Assembly: GCA_947454705.1 (NCBI GenBank)
Contig: CANGKZ010000014.1
Location: 52,542 to 116,541 of the forward strand
DNA length: 64,000 nt
From: Verrucomicrobiota bacterium
GTDB taxonomy: Bacteria; Verrucomicrobiota; Verrucomicrobiia; Limisphaerales; UBA9464
Direction of reading: 5' to 3'
Of the stretch, positions 20,787 to 30,475 are shown piece by piece (position 1 is the stretch's first letter; each line of letters begins with the position of its first letter). A program made the position numbers and the translations under genes. The notes under the pieces are model-generated. The model did no database searches, was not told where the DNA came from, and worked only from the letters and a program-made list of their open reading frames with translations.

Positions 20787-21419
20787 ATGAAGGAAGCCTA
20801 TATTGCCGCCAAAGAGCGCTGGGCGCGGAAAATGTCCGGACAGGCTCACGCGCAGCCCCGCTCGGAAAACCGCCTCCCGCCCGGGCAGCGTCAGGTGACC
20901 AATTTCCCCGTCCTCGACCTCGGGGTGAAGCCCGAAATTCCCCAGGATCGCTGGGAACTCAAGATCGGCGGCCAAGTGGAGAATCCCGTCACGCTTTCCT
21001 GGGCCGACTTCATGAAACTCCCGCAGTTCAAGGACGTGAGCGACTTCCACTGCGTCACCACCTGGAGCCAGTTCGACATGGCCTGGGAGGGTGTCTCTTT
21101 TTTGAGCCTCGCGGAACTGGTCCGCCCCAAGCCCGCGGCCACCCACGTGTTCTTCAAGAGCCACGACGGGTACTCCACCAACAATCCGCTGGATGTGATG
21201 ATGGATGACGACGTTCTGATTGCCCATTCCTGGAACGGCGCCCCGCTTCCCGTCGAGCACGGCGGCCCCGCCCGCGTGATCGTGCCCAAGAAATACGCGT
21301 GGAAGGGCGCCAAGTGGATTCGCGAGATCACCTTCATGGATCGCGACATCCTTGGATTCTGGGAAGTGCGCGGATACTCCAACACCGCAGATCCCTGGAC
21401 CGACGACCGCTTCTCCTGA
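20787..21419 (+). CDS. Molybdopterin-dependent oxidoreductase, sulfite-oxidase fold
   Basis: Protein of 210 residues formed by the molybdenum-cofactor domain of the sulfite oxidase/YedY superfamily. The Cys that binds molybdenum lies in F-H-C-V-T-T-W-S near residue 90. [10 protein letters not shown] and G-G-P-A-R-V-I-V-P follow, typical of this fold. There is no signal peptide, heme domain or dimerisation domain, so it is a minimal cytosolic member; the electron partner and substrate are unknown. ATG 20787 is chosen over a frame start at 20727 because the extra 20 residues are not family-like. Confidence 0.88.
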   Translation: MKEAYIAAKERWARKMSGQAHAQPRSENRLPPGQRQVTNFPVLDLGVKPEIPQDRWELKIGGQVENPVTLSWADFMKLPQFKDVSDFHCVTTWSQFDMAWEGVSFLSLAELVRPKPAATHVFFKSHDGYSTNNPLDVMMDDDVLIAHSWNGAPLPVEHGGPARVIVPKKYAWKGAKWIREITFMDRDILGFWEVRGYSNTADPWTDDRFS

Positions 21420-21426
21420 ACGGCCC

Positions 21427-22200
21427 ATGAACCGACGCGCCTTCACGCTGATTGAGCTGCTCGTAGTGATCGCCATCATCGCGATCCTGGCTGGAATGCT
21501 CCTGCCCTCCCTCGGCAAGGCGAAGGCCAAGGCCACCCAGACCCAGTGCCTGAACAACTACCGGCAGCTTGGGATTTGCTGGTTGATGTACATCGACGAC
21601 CACCGCGATTTGTTGCCGCCGAACGAAACGGAATCCGGCGGCGGACGAACCGGCTTCAACGCCACCGCGCGCACCTGGGTGACCGGCAACGCCTACACCG
21701 ACGTCAACACCACCAACATCCAGCGCGGACTCCTCTTTCCCTACAATCGCTCCACGGGCATCTACAAATGCCCCAACGACCGCTCCACGGTTCTGGATAA
21801 GAAGGTGATTCCGCGATCCCGGAGTGTCTCCATGTCGGAGTACATGAACGACATCGTGGATCCCGCGGACCGCACCTGCTGGCACCGGCTTTCCGCGATC
21901 GTGTCCCCATCCCCTTCGGCGGCGTTTGTGTTCATCGACGAACACGAGAACAGCATCGAGAACTCGCGCTTCTACGCCCCGCAGACCACCGAATGGACCT
22001 GGATTGATTTCCCCTCCGTGCGTCACGCGGGCGCGTGCACGTTGAATTTCGCCGATGGACACGCTGAGGCCTGGCGCTGGGTCTCTCCGGTCACAATCAA
22101 GATCGGCAAGATGCCCCCGTGGATCCAAAGCCAGCCCGTGCCGGTCGGCGACCGCGACATGGCCCGCATGCACGAGGCCGTTCCCAAGCTGCCGCTCTAG
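21427..22200 (+). CDS. Prepilin-like protein with N-terminal methylation motif (DUF1559-like, H-X9-DG)
   Basis: Exported protein of 257 residues with a type IV pilin leader: [19 protein letters not shown], Glu at the +5 place after the cleavage site, then a long hydrophobic helix. The C-terminal part has the F-A-D-G-H-A-E-A-W motif common in large paralog sets of Verrucomicrobiota, Planctomycetota and Lentisphaerota. Start at ATG 21427. Such paralogs often behave as pseudopilins or surface proteins; the role of this one is not known. It follows the molybdopterin gene after 7 bp, perhaps only by chance. Confidence 0.88.
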   Translation: MNRRAFTLIELLVVIAIIAILAGMLLPSLGKAKAKATQTQCLNNYRQLGICWLMYIDDHRDLLPPNETESGGGRTGFNATARTWVTGNAYTDVNTTNIQRGLLFPYNRSTGIYKCPNDRSTVLDKKVIPRSRSVSMSEYMNDIVDPADRTCWHRLSAIVSPSPSAAFVFIDEHENSIENSRFYAPQTTEWTWIDFPSVRHAGACTLNFADGHAEAWRWVSPVTIKIGKMPPWIQSQPVPVGDRDMARMHEAVPKLPL

Positions 22201-22267
22201 AAAGCCTCGCCGGGGAACTCGTAATCGCCACGAAAATGGATCAATGCATCCTGCGCCCCAGGAACGC

Positions 22268-23416
22268 ATGACCGCCTTCCAGACCTATTTCCGCTCCAGA
22301 ACGCTGCGAGCAGTCGGGTTCGGCGCGGTTGCCCTAGTTGGATTGGCGGGGACAGCACTCCTGTCAATCCTCACACATCCGTCCGACACCCCGCGGATCA
22401 TCGGCACCGTCCACCGGGTCGAGGTTCCGGGAATGGGTCCGGTGTGGATGGAGTTGGATTTGCAGCGACCGCCCCAGGCCATTGCGTTCCATGGGGTGCA
22501 TCCCGAGCTGGACCTGCAGATGGAGGACTCCACCACGTCACCCTCGTGGCCTATCTTCCGGCGGCACTCCACCAATCCGCCCGCGGGTCGCATCGCCTGG
22601 GATGGCCGGGCCGTCCGATTCTTTCGGGAACCAGCCACAGGAACGGCCCCGCTCGACACCAATGCTCCGGGCATTGTCCTCCCCAACTTCGCGGTCGGAG
22701 ATTTGGTCTCAACGGAACAAACACGAGGCATCCGACTGTTCGGCCATGGAACCGCCGGGCATTGGAAAAGCGTTCGCCCGCGCTGGAACCATCCCTCCAC
22801 GCTCGATCAGCAGGTTGAACTCGAAACCCGCCGGATCGAACAGGAGTGCAGAACCGATTTTTTCAAGGAGGTCCGCGATGCCTTCTCGTTGCCCGACATG
22901 CTTCCAGCCACGGTCACCGGCGAATGGTCGTTCGATCTTTGGCAGGTGTCCTACCATCGAAGCGATCGGGCGGTCAGTGTTCTGAATCACTTCGACAGCT
23001 ACACCGGGGGAGCTCACGGGAGCCACGGCACCATTCCGATCAATGCAATCCTCGGATCCGGCGGGATCGAGTGGCTCAAGGTGTCATCGATCTTTCGGGA
23101 TCGGAGTGAATGGAAGCCGGGTCTGCGACGGATGGTGATGGAAGAACTCCGTCGACAAGGAGCCAGCGCCGCCCTGCCCGGCGAACCCGGGGATAAGAGC
23201 GAACCTTCGATGAGCCTTTCGGACGCGGAACTCGACGCGTTGAAGTTCACCGCCACGGCGACGGGAATCCAGATCCACTTCGATCCCTACGAAGCGGGCT
23301 CCTATGCCGAGGGCGGCTACTCGGTCGAGATTCCCTGGAGCCAACTGAGCGCCTGGACGCGCGCGGAAGTCGTCAACGCCTTCACCGCCGCTCCGGCCCC
23401 GCCGACATCAAGGTGA
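22268..23416 (+). CDS. Membrane-anchored DUF3298 (RsiV-like) domain protein
   Basis: Protein of 382 residues with one N-terminal transmembrane helix (about residues 15-35) and an extracytoplasmic part. Residues about 200-375 resemble the DUF4163/DUF3298 pair found in the anti-sigma factor RsiV. They include N-H-F-D-S-Y-T-G-G-A-H-G, I-P-I-N-A-I-L-G and near the end F-D-P-Y-E-A-G-S-Y-A. No sigma factor gene is next to it. ATG 22268 with AGGAA just before it is preferred to ATG 22244. Function not known. Confidence 0.75.
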   Translation: MTAFQTYFRSRTLRAVGFGAVALVGLAGTALLSILTHPSDTPRIIGTVHRVEVPGMGPVWMELDLQRPPQAIAFHGVHPELDLQMEDSTTSPSWPIFRRHSTNPPAGRIAWDGRAVRFFREPATGTAPLDTNAPGIVLPNFAVGDLVSTEQTRGIRLFGHGTAGHWKSVRPRWNHPSTLDQQVELETRRIEQECRTDFFKEVRDAFSLPDMLPATVTGEWSFDLWQVSYHRSDRAVSVLNHFDSYTGGAHGSHGTIPINAILGSGGIEWLKVSSIFRDRSEWKPGLRRMVMEELRRQGASAALPGEPGDKSEPSMSLSDAELDALKFTATATGIQIHFDPYEAGSYAEGGYSVEIPWSQLSAWTRAEVVNAFTAAPAPPTSR

Positions 23417-23450
23417 GGAACCAATATGTCCAAAGGCCGAAGCCGGAGGG

Positions 23451-23526
23451 TTGAATTTGGAAATCAGGAAAGCAGGAAAGATTGGGACCCTAGCATCCAG
23501 CATCCAGCATCCAGCATCCAGCATCC
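23451..23526. repeat. Intergenic repeat: GGAAAGCAGGAAAG block plus five AGCATCC heptamers
   Basis: The 149-bp gap between the DUF3298 gene and the kelch gene holds a block resembling the GAATCTGGAAAGCAGG unit seen at 44371, 47632 and 51865. It is followed by AGCATCC repeated exactly five times (23492-23526). Confidence 0.85.
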
Positions 23527-23565
23527 GCCGATCTTCGATTCATCCGCCCGCTCCGAAGCATCCAC

Positions 23566-26500
23566 TCACGGATACCTCACCCGGTAGAACCCATTGCCTT
23601 CGTCCTGAGCCACGCTGTACGGAGGCGTCGCGCCGAACACCGGCGTCCACGGTCCCGTGGGGGTGGGTGAGACTTCCAGAATGCCCGTGGTCCCGGGCCA
23701 CGACAGCACCAGTCCCGAACCCTGCGCCACGTACGCCACGCCATCGGGCTGCACGCCGAGCCGGATCGGTTCACTCATCACCTGCCGATACACATTGCCC
23801 ACCCGGAGCGTGTACAGTCCCGCGTCCGATGCCGTCGCATTGGGAATCCGGAGCGTGGCCGTCGCCGCACCGGTCACGCGCACTTCGTCCAGAATGGGCG
23901 CACCATCCTTGAACCATTGTTGAAACAGGGGCCGCTGCCCCGCGCTCACCACGCGCAATTCCACGGTTTGATTCGTTCCGAAAAAAACCTGAACCGGCTG
24001 GAACACCGGCTTCGCCTTCGCGCTGAAGTGCATTTCACGCAGCGTCGTCGGCGCCGTGTAGAAGAACTGATTCATATCGAGCCAAACGAGCGCCCGCCGC
24101 TCCGGATCGTACGCCGTCAGGTCCCCCTGCTGGAGATTGGGCCCCGCTTCGAAGTAGTTGGTCAGATTCGTGCCCGTGAGGTCATTGATCGTGATGTGAT
24201 CCCCGCGTAGGAACTTCACCCCATCCCAGAACACGAGCGATGCCGCCAACGGAGCCACGTACGGCTGAAGGTTGTTGCCCACAATGGGGAGCCCCACCAA
24301 TCGACGGATCGGATCGTAGAACGCCGATCCGCCTCCGCGAGAATCGAGCACTTTCAGATCGGCGGGATATTTGACCTCCCACTTCACGCCATTCCACTCG
24401 CACACCGGCTGACGCGAATCAAAGAACGGCCCAAACATCACCGCCACACCGCGGCTTTCATCGAAGCAGAACTGATTGCCAGGATACACCTCGGGCGGCT
24501 GGTTGAACCCCGACCGCGGCAGCACGGCGCGCGCGTTCCACTGCCTGCCGTCCCAGGCCCAGAGCGAATTGCGTTCCAGGGCTTGATCCGCCGGATTCGG
24601 ATTGAAGTAGTAGCCTCCCATCATCAGCACCTCGCCCCGCACGGAATCGAAACAGAGGCTCGGCTGGCTGCGCGCAAGGGGCGACGGGGTCAGCGACGTC
24701 ACCTGCGACCAGTCGTTGCCGTCCCACTCCCACACCGCATTGCTCAACACGGCATCCCCCTGCGAATAATTCGGGGGACGGAAAACGTATCCGCCAAACA
24801 GGACGACCCGGCCGCGGCGGCTGTCATAGACCATTCCAAAATCCGTGATCGGAGGCGGCCGGTTCACCGGGTTTCGCTTCACCCACACCTGCCCGTCCCA
24901 TTCCCACGTGTCATTTGACGCATACTGGAGAACCCGGGGCGTTGTGGATCGCGGATCCATTCCCTGCGCGGTTCCGCCGAACAACACCGTTCGATGACGC
25001 CGGGTGTCTTGCACCATGCCCGCGTTGAATCTTGGATCCGGTCCAACCCCCTTTTGAAGGGTGAGAAACGGCGGCGCGAGCGGTCGCAACACCAGCACCG
25101 TCTGACGCGAGGCAACGGCATTCGCAGGCCCCGTGATGTCGCCCACCACGCAATCGTACGCGCCCTCGTCCTCGTAGTCCGGCTCCTGAATGAGCAGCAG
25201 CGAGGTAAGCGGTGTGTTCGAGACCGAGAACCGTCCGCCCAACGCGATCGGAACTCCCTCGCGACGCCAGGTGAAGGTCAGCGGACGTGGCTTCAACGCA
25301 TCATCAGGCGCAAGGTGGTTCGGATGATCCACCGTACCACTTGTGGTTCGGTACACCCCATCGAGCGCCCCCACGCCGTCGCCGACGACCCGCATCCCGA
25401 TGGGCGAGGAACCGACGCTGGAATCCGGCGCCGCCACCGGATCCTGCAGCACCACGGGCCCCACCATCACCCGCACCGGAGTGCTGGCCACCGTCGTGCA
25501 CCGCGTGGTCAGCCGCACCGAATACAGCCCGCCATCCGCCAGCTCGGCCGACAACTTTTCATACACCGCACCGGTTGCTCCCGGGATCGGTACATCCCCG
25601 TGAAACCATTGGATTGTCACCGGGAGCGAGGAAGACCAGCCGGCCTCCAGTGCAAAACTCTCCCCCGGGGCAACACGACGGGGCACCGGCGGCGCGGTGA
25701 ACGTCGGAGCCATGTGCACGTACACCTTGGTCACTTCGCTCGTGCGACGACGCCCCGCGGAATCGGTCACCACGAACTGGTACTCGCCGCTGTCGGCGGA
25801 GCTCAGGTTCCCCCGCACCAACGTGAAATTGGTCTGACCCGCAATCGCCGTGTTGTTTCGAAACCACCGAACCGACACCGGGCCCGCGGTCTGCACCGCC
25901 CCGTTCAAGGCGATCCCCTCGCCCTGGCAGACCTCGATCAAGGTCCGTTCAAGATTGGTGGTGATCAAAAACGGTACGGCCGGATTCCCCCTCAGTTCCC
26001 AGGTGTCGCCCGGTTCCGCGCCCACGCCCTTGCCGCCGAAGAACACCGTCGCTCCCCGCTTGGAATCGTGCGCCATGCAGAATCCCGGCCGCGACGGAAG
26101 ATTCCCAAAGCTGCCCCGTCCGAGATCGTAGAACACCCCGGGGCTCGGATTGTACGAGTAATCGGTCCAGCCGCGGCCGGTGTATTCCATCGATTGGGAA
26201 TCCTCCCCGGTCGCAATCACGAGCCGCTCACGGACCGGGTCGTAGGCCGACTGAATCCGGCTGTTGGAGATGGCCCGGTATCCCGGGGGGAGCCCTCCGA
26301 TCACCGACACATAACCGCCGGTATTCTGACTCCATCCCGCGGCCTCGAGCAGCGACACCCCGCCCACCCGCGCGTAATTGCCCACGGGCGTGGTTTGAAA
26401 TGGAAACAACCGTTCCGCGAGCAGGATCAGTTCTCCGCTGACCGGATGATACCCCAGCGTTCCATTCAACGGACCGCCGATCACGCGATGCTCTGCGCGA

Positions 26501-27171
26501 TCCGTGAAGGGACCGTTGTTGTACTCCGCGGAATCCGGCCCGGCGGTCCACGCAGTTCGGTTCCAGAAGAAGGTCTGACGGGTCGCCGGCACCGCGTTGT
26601 AGCGACCCGACGGCGTGTCCTGCGGAAGCGTTCCCTGGCGGATTCCGCCCACGATCACCACGCGGTCGTGCCCCGCGTCATACGCCATCGACATGCCCCA
26701 GCGCCCCGCATCGGGCAGATCCGCAAGCCGCTGCCACGCCCCCGCGGCCGGACCACTGAAGGCGAACGCCCAGAAATCATTCAGGAACGAGCCCCCACCG
26801 GCATCCCCACCAAACAGCAACACGCGCTGCGCCACCGGATCATACACCATGGCATGCCCCGACCTCGCCGCCGGTTTCACCCCATTCACCACCACGGGAA
26901 TCCACGCGGTCCCGTCGTACTGCCACAGATCATTCGTGGGAAACCCGAGAACCCCGTCCGCCGGCGAGGCATCCCCGCCGAACAGCAGCATCACGCCCTG
27001 GCGATCATCGAACGCCATCGCGGCGCGGGAATACCGGCCCGGCGACCCGACATCGGCCCGCTGGCTCCACACCATCTGCGGCGCCTGGGCGTTCCCGGGC
27101 AAAGCCCACAGCAGCGCGAGCATTCCCAGCATCCAACGCCCCCACCTGATCCCGACAACATGCGTTCCCAT
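23566..27171 (-). CDS. Large secreted kelch-repeat / Ig-like domain protein
   Basis: Exported protein of 1201 residues. The start ATG 27171 has GAGGGG before it and gives a signal sequence ending A-L-P-G-N-A-Q-A. Residues about 45-400 form a kelch-type propeller with repeated M-V-Y-D, V-L-L-F-G-G-D and W-x-Y-D/G motifs. Residues about 405-575 are two Ig-like domains (S-A-D-S-G-E-Y and D-G-G-L-Y), and one degenerate Ig-like domain follows. A second kelch propeller spans about 690-1030, and a last Ig domain (A-S-D-A-G-L-Y) covers about 1055-1140. The C-terminus ends with a short beta region resembling secreted sorting-independent tails. Probably a surface adhesive or scaffold; catalytic residues of galactose oxidase were not found. 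Confidence 0.85.
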   Translation of the reverse strand: MGTHVVGIRWGRWMLGMLALLWALPGNAQAPQMVWSQRADVGSPGRYSRAAMAFDDRQGVMLLFGGDASPADGVLGFPTNDLWQYDGTAWIPVVVNGVKPAARSGHAMVYDPVAQRVLLFGGDAGGGSFLNDFWAFAFSGPAAGAWQRLADLPDAGRWGMSMAYDAGHDRVVIVGGIRQGTLPQDTPSGRYNAVPATRQTFFWNRTAWTAGPDSAEYNNGPFTDRAEHRVIGGPLNGTLGYHPVSGELILLAERLFPFQTTPVGNYARVGGVSLLEAAGWSQNTGGYVSVIGGLPPGYRAISNSRIQSAYDPVRERLVIATGEDSQSMEYTGRGWTDYSYNPSPGVFYDLGRGSFGNLPSRPGFCMAHDSKRGATVFFGGKGVGAEPGDTWELRGNPAVPFLITTNLERTLIEVCQGEGIALNGAVQTAGPVSVRWFRNNTAIAGQTNFTLVRGNLSSADSGEYQFVVTDSAGRRRTSEVTKVYVHMAPTFTAPPVPRRVAPGESFALEAGWSSSLPVTIQWFHGDVPIPGATGAVYEKLSAELADGGLYSVRLTTRCTTVASTPVRVMVGPVVLQDPVAAPDSSVGSSPIGMRVVGDGVGALDGVYRTTSGTVDHPNHLAPDDALKPRPLTFTWRREGVPIALGGRFSVSNTPLTSLLLIQEPDYEDEGAYDCVVGDITGPANAVASRQTVLVLRPLAPPFLTLQKGVGPDPRFNAGMVQDTRRHRTVLFGGTAQGMDPRSTTPRVLQYASNDTWEWDGQVWVKRNPVNRPPPITDFGMVYDSRRGRVVLFGGYVFRPPNYSQGDAVLSNAVWEWDGNDWSQVTSLTPSPLARSQPSLCFDSVRGEVLMMGGYYFNPNPADQALERNSLWAWDGRQWNARAVLPRSGFNQPPEVYPGNQFCFDESRGVAVMFGPFFDSRQPVCEWNGVKWEVKYPADLKVLDSRGGGSAFYDPIRRLVGLPIVGNNLQPYVAPLAASLVFWDGVKFLRGDHITINDLTGTNLTNYFEAGPNLQQGDLTAYDPERRALVWLDMNQFFYTAPTTLREMHFSAKAKPVFQPVQVFFGTNQTVELRVVSAGQRPLFQQWFKDGAPILDEVRVTGAATATLRIPNATASDAGLYTLRVGNVYRQVMSEPIRLGVQPDGVAYVAQGSGLVLSWPGTTGILEVSPTPTGPWTPVFGATPPYSVAQDEGNGFYRVRYP

Positions 27172-27241
27172 TTCCCCTCTGTTCGCGACGCCTCCAACGC
27201 GATGACAGAAAAAGATCAAAAAAGATGCACTACCGCGGAAT

Positions 27242-28447
27242 TCACCGCGCTCCGTTCACATTCCCCCGCAGGAGTCGCATTCCGGAACCGTTCGCGTTCC
27301 CAGGGCTCAGACCGATGCCCAACCAGCGTCCATCGGGGGAAAAGGCGAGCGATTCACCCCAGTCGCTCCCGGGCACGCTGCAGAGTTCCCGTCCCGAGGA
27401 CACGTCCCAGAACTTCATCGAATCCTGGTGTGCCACCGAGGCCAGCGTCCGGCCGTCGGGCGAGAATGCCACGCCATTTGACTGCGCCCAATGTCCGCGG
27501 AGCACCCGAACCAGCCTCGCCTCGGCGACCGACCAGATCCGGATCGAGTGATCCAACGACGCACTGGCCAGCAGGGAACCATCTGCCGAAAAGGCCAGAT
27601 GCTTCACTCCCAGCGAATGCCCGATCAACCGGCGCGTGTGGGGCTCGGTGACACCCCAGAGATGGATCTCGCCGGAGAATGCATCCGACCACGCCGCCAC
27701 CGTTCCATCACGGGAAAAGGCGAGATGCGCCGAATCGCTCGCTTCCGCCGCGCGGGGTTGAGGCACCGTGGTTCTTCCCAGTTCGCGGCCCGTGCGCGCT
27801 TCGCGACACTTCATGGCTCCGTCGCTGGTCACCTCCACCCATCGCGATCCGTCGAGAGAGAACGCCACGCTCCCCACAAACCATCCATCCACAATCGCCC
27901 CGGTCGGCACCGACGCCACCTCGCGCATCGATTGCGTGTCGAACCACACGAGCCGATTCCCCTTCCCCATCGCAGATCCTTCCGTCACCGCCACCACCTC
28001 GCGCGCCCCGGGCCCCATCCACACTGCGAGGAATCCATCCGGCAAGGGAATCGAACGCTTGCCCGAGGTCTCCATCAGCGTTGAAGCGCCCAGCGTGCGA
28101 TCCACCGACATCCAGTCCCCCTCGGGCGAAAAACACGGCTTCCGTTGGGTCGCGTGGCTCAATTCGCGGGTGAACACCTCCTCGGCGGCGGAGGAAGTCC
28201 ATTGAATCAACCGCCCATCCTTGCCGCCCGATACCAACTCCCCGCCCTGCGTCCGCCACGCCACACACCATTGTTCATCGGCGGCGCCACGCATCACCAA
28301 TGGGGCCCCATTTTTGGGCCACAGGCGCACCGCGTAGTCATTGGCCGCCGATGCCAGACGCGTGCCATCGGGCGAATACCGGACGCTCCACGGACGCTCC
28401 ACGGACGTTGCGGATGCGCGAGCCGTTCCATGGTTCCGTCGCGACAC
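27242..28447 (-). CDS. WD40 part of frameshifted Ser/Thr kinase (3' fragment)
   Basis: C-terminal WD40 repeats of the kinase that starts at 30378. Repeats end in units such as L-A-S-A-S-L-D-H-S-I-R-I-W and V-A-F-S-P-D-G-R-T-L-A-S. The fragment has no proper start: the 15 residues before about 28401 come from the wrong frame. Removing one copy of the 11-bp repeat at 28381-28402 joins this frame exactly with the upstream one and gives a protein of 1041 residues (3126 nt). Unless the frame is corrected by slippage or the sequence is wrong, the propeller is not made with the kinase. Confidence 0.85.
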   Translation of the reverse strand: MSRRNHGTARASATSVERPWSVRYSPDGTRLASAANDYAVRLWPKNGAPLVMRGAADEQWCVAWRTQGGELVSGGKDGRLIQWTSSAAEEVFTRELSHATQRKPCFSPEGDWMSVDRTLGASTLMETSGKRSIPLPDGFLAVWMGPGAREVVAVTEGSAMGKGNRLVWFDTQSMREVASVPTGAIVDGWFVGSVAFSLDGSRWVEVTSDGAMKCREARTGRELGRTTVPQPRAAEASDSAHLAFSRDGTVAAWSDAFSGEIHLWGVTEPHTRRLIGHSLGVKHLAFSADGSLLASASLDHSIRIWSVAEARLVRVLRGHWAQSNGVAFSPDGRTLASVAHQDSMKFWDVSSGRELCSVPGSDWGESLAFSPDGRWLGIGLSPGNANGSGMRLLRGNVNGAR

Positions 28448-30378
28448 CGGAACGCCTGCCCCTGCGCCAACACTCCGGCGACTTCACTTCCATCGGGCGA
28501 ATAGGTGAGCGACCAAGCCTCTCCGCCCAGCGACACGCGCTCCAGCACGGAACCATCCGACACACGAACCTGATGCAACACGCCCTCGCGTCCGGTCCAC
28601 GCCACACGCTGTCCGTCCGGAGACAGCGCCACCGAGCGGGCCGGTCCATCCAGTCGCAGGAGCTCCTGCTTTGATTCCAACTCCCACACACGCACCCGGC
28701 CCGCGTGCTGCCAGTAGAAATAGAAATCCGATTCCACCGTGGCGATGCGGCGTCCATCGGCCGAGACCGACACCAGTGAACCCGTGAAGGATTGCAGCGG
28801 CTTTGTCGGCCCGGACTCCCGGTCAAACACCATCACCCCATCGGATCCCCCCTCGTGCCCGAAACCAGCCACGATGCGCCGGCTGTCCGGCAAAAACGCG
28901 AGGGAAAAGGGCTGTCCCGCCACGGGCCATTCCGCGCGCAGCGTTCGCGTGGACCAATCCCAGAGCTTCACGCGGGAGGGCGTCGAAGCCCCGCCCTGAT
29001 CCCCGGTCACGAGCCAGCGTCCGTCGGGCGACACCGCGAGGCTCAGCACGATCGAGTCATGCCCCTTCCACGATGCCAACTCCGGGGATCGACACTCCCC
29101 GCGCAGCCAGTGCCATTCGAATCCACGTTGAAGCGGATCAAGCGCATCGAGCGTGACCGAGGCGCGGTTCAGTTCACCGCCCTCCCATTCCAGCGAAGCC
29201 GAGCGGATCCCGGTGAAATACGCCTCCCGACGCAGCTCGGCGGCAATCACCGCATTGCGCTGCGCCTGCCACGCCACGCCCGCGATTCCCAATCCCACCG
29301 CCACGGCCAATGCACCGAGAGCCGCAGCGAGCGCCGGCTGACGGCGTCCCCATCTCAACACCCGCCCCGCGATTCCGATCGGACGCGCCAGAATGGGTTC
29401 GCCATTGAGAAAACGCCGCAGGTCCGCCGCCAGCGCCTCGGCCGACGCATACCGGCGCCCCGGCTCCTTCTCCAGACACTTCAGGCAAATGGTCTCCAGA
29501 TCCTCGGGCACCGCCGGGTTCAATCGACGCGGCGAAACCGGAAGATCATTCGCCACCTGATTCAGGATCTGCGCGGCCGAAGCCCCCTGAAACGGCGGAC
29601 GTCCCGCAAGCAGGTGATACAGCACGGCGCCGAGCGCGTAGACGTCGGATGCCGCATCGACTTCCGCGCGGGCGAGCGCCTGCTCGGGAGCCATGTAGGG
29701 CGGCGAGCCCAGCGCATCGGTCGATCCGGTCAGGTCGGAATCCCAGGTGGTTTGCCGCGCGAGTCCGAAGTCCGCCACACGCGGACGCCCCGAGGCATCC
29801 AGCAGCAGATTCGACGGCTTGAGATCCCGGTGCACCACGCCATTCCGATGCGCGAACGCGACCGTGTCGGCGGTCTCCGCCAGCAGCCTTGCCGACTCCC
29901 GCGGAGGCATCGGCCCCGTGCGCAGCCGTGCAGCCAAGCTCGGTCCCTCGACCCACTCCATGGCGTAAAAAAACTGTCCCTCCACCTCGCCCGCCTCGTG
30001 GATCGCCACCAACCCGGGATGACGCAACCCGGCCGCCACCGCCGCCTCCTGTCGGAATCGCGCGGTGAACTCCGCCCCGGCAAACGCTCCGCCCAGCAGA
30101 AGTTTCACTGCCACATGCCGACGCAACGAAGGCTGCCAGGCCCGAAACACCACGCCCATCGCCCCCCGGCCCAACTCCTCCTCCAACACGTACGCACCGA
30201 ACCTGCGCCCTTCGGAAAACGAAAAGGAGAACGACGTCTCCGCCGCCTCGCTGGCAGCGTCCCCACCCCACACCGTGTCCACCAGGCAGGAGGCACAACG
30301 CCCGCCCAACATCCCGGGAACCAGCGGACGCTGGCACCGCGGACACCGGTCCAGCGCATTGGAATTCGATTCGGACAT
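28294..30378 (-). CDS. Serine/threonine protein kinase with zinc ribbon, TM helix and WD40 start (frameshifted)
   Basis: Membrane-bound Hanks-type kinase. A zinc-ribbon-like start has C-P-R-C and C-A-S-C at residues 12-31. The kinase domain follows: glycine loop G-R-G-A-M-G at 70-75, Lys92 in V-A-V-K, H-R-D-L-K-P-S-N with Asp185, D-F-G with Asp203, and A-P-E. A transmembrane helix is near residues 350-375, then WD40 repeats begin. After about residue 659 the 11-bp duplication shifts the frame; 36 unrelated residues follow to a stop at 28294. ATG 30378 is chosen; the frame opens at 30426. It is 98 bp downstream of an ECF sigma gene, a pairing common in Planctomycetota and Verrucomicrobiota. 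Confidence 0.88.
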   Translation of the reverse strand: MSESNSNALDRCPRCQRPLVPGMLGGRCASCLVDTVWGGDAASEAAETSFSFSFSEGRRFGAYVLEEELGRGAMGVVFRAWQPSLRRHVAVKLLLGGAFAGAEFTARFRQEAAVAAGLRHPGLVAIHEAGEVEGQFFYAMEWVEGPSLAARLRTGPMPPRESARLLAETADTVAFAHRNGVVHRDLKPSNLLLDASGRPRVADFGLARQTTWDSDLTGSTDALGSPPYMAPEQALARAEVDAASDVYALGAVLYHLLAGRPPFQGASAAQILNQVANDLPVSPRRLNPAVPEDLETICLKCLEKEPGRRYASAEALAADLRRFLNGEPILARPIGIAGRVLRWGRRQPALAAALGALAVAVGLGIAGVAWQAQRNAVIAAELRREAYFTGIRSASLEWEGGELNRASVTLDALDPLQRGFEWHWLRGECRSPELASWKGHDSIVLSLAVSPDGRWLVTGDQGGASTPSRVKLWDWSTRTLRAEWPVAGQPFSLAFLPDSRRIVAGFGHEGGSDGVMVFDRESGPTKPLQSFTGSLVSVSADGRRIATVESDFYFYWQHAGRVRVWELESKQELLRLDGPARSVALSPDGQRVAWTGREGVLHQVRVSDGSVLERVSLGGEAWSLTYSPDGSEVAGVLAQGQAFRCRDGTMERLAHPQRPWSVRGASGIRPMARVWHRRPMTTRCACGPKMGPHW
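28381..28407. repeat. 11-bp tandem duplication that breaks the kinase-WD40 frame
   Basis: GGACGCTCCAC occurs twice head to tail (28381-28391 and 28392-28402), followed by GGACG, the first five bases of a third unit. Eleven bases change the reading frame by two. Confidence 0.95.
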
Positions 30379-30475
30379 CACACTCTTTTCACCTGCTTCG
30401 CAATCGGCCCGCCGGAATGACGGCAAACGGAGGGAATTCTTTTTTGGTACACCATCGTCCCGCTGCGGCCGCGTC

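Noticed and set aside
23492..23526. CRISPR array
   Set aside because: Heptamer units without spacers and no cas genes.
24994..27651. 885-aa open frame antisense to the kelch gene
   Set aside because: Arg/His/Pro-rich, no family features, overlaps a clear gene.
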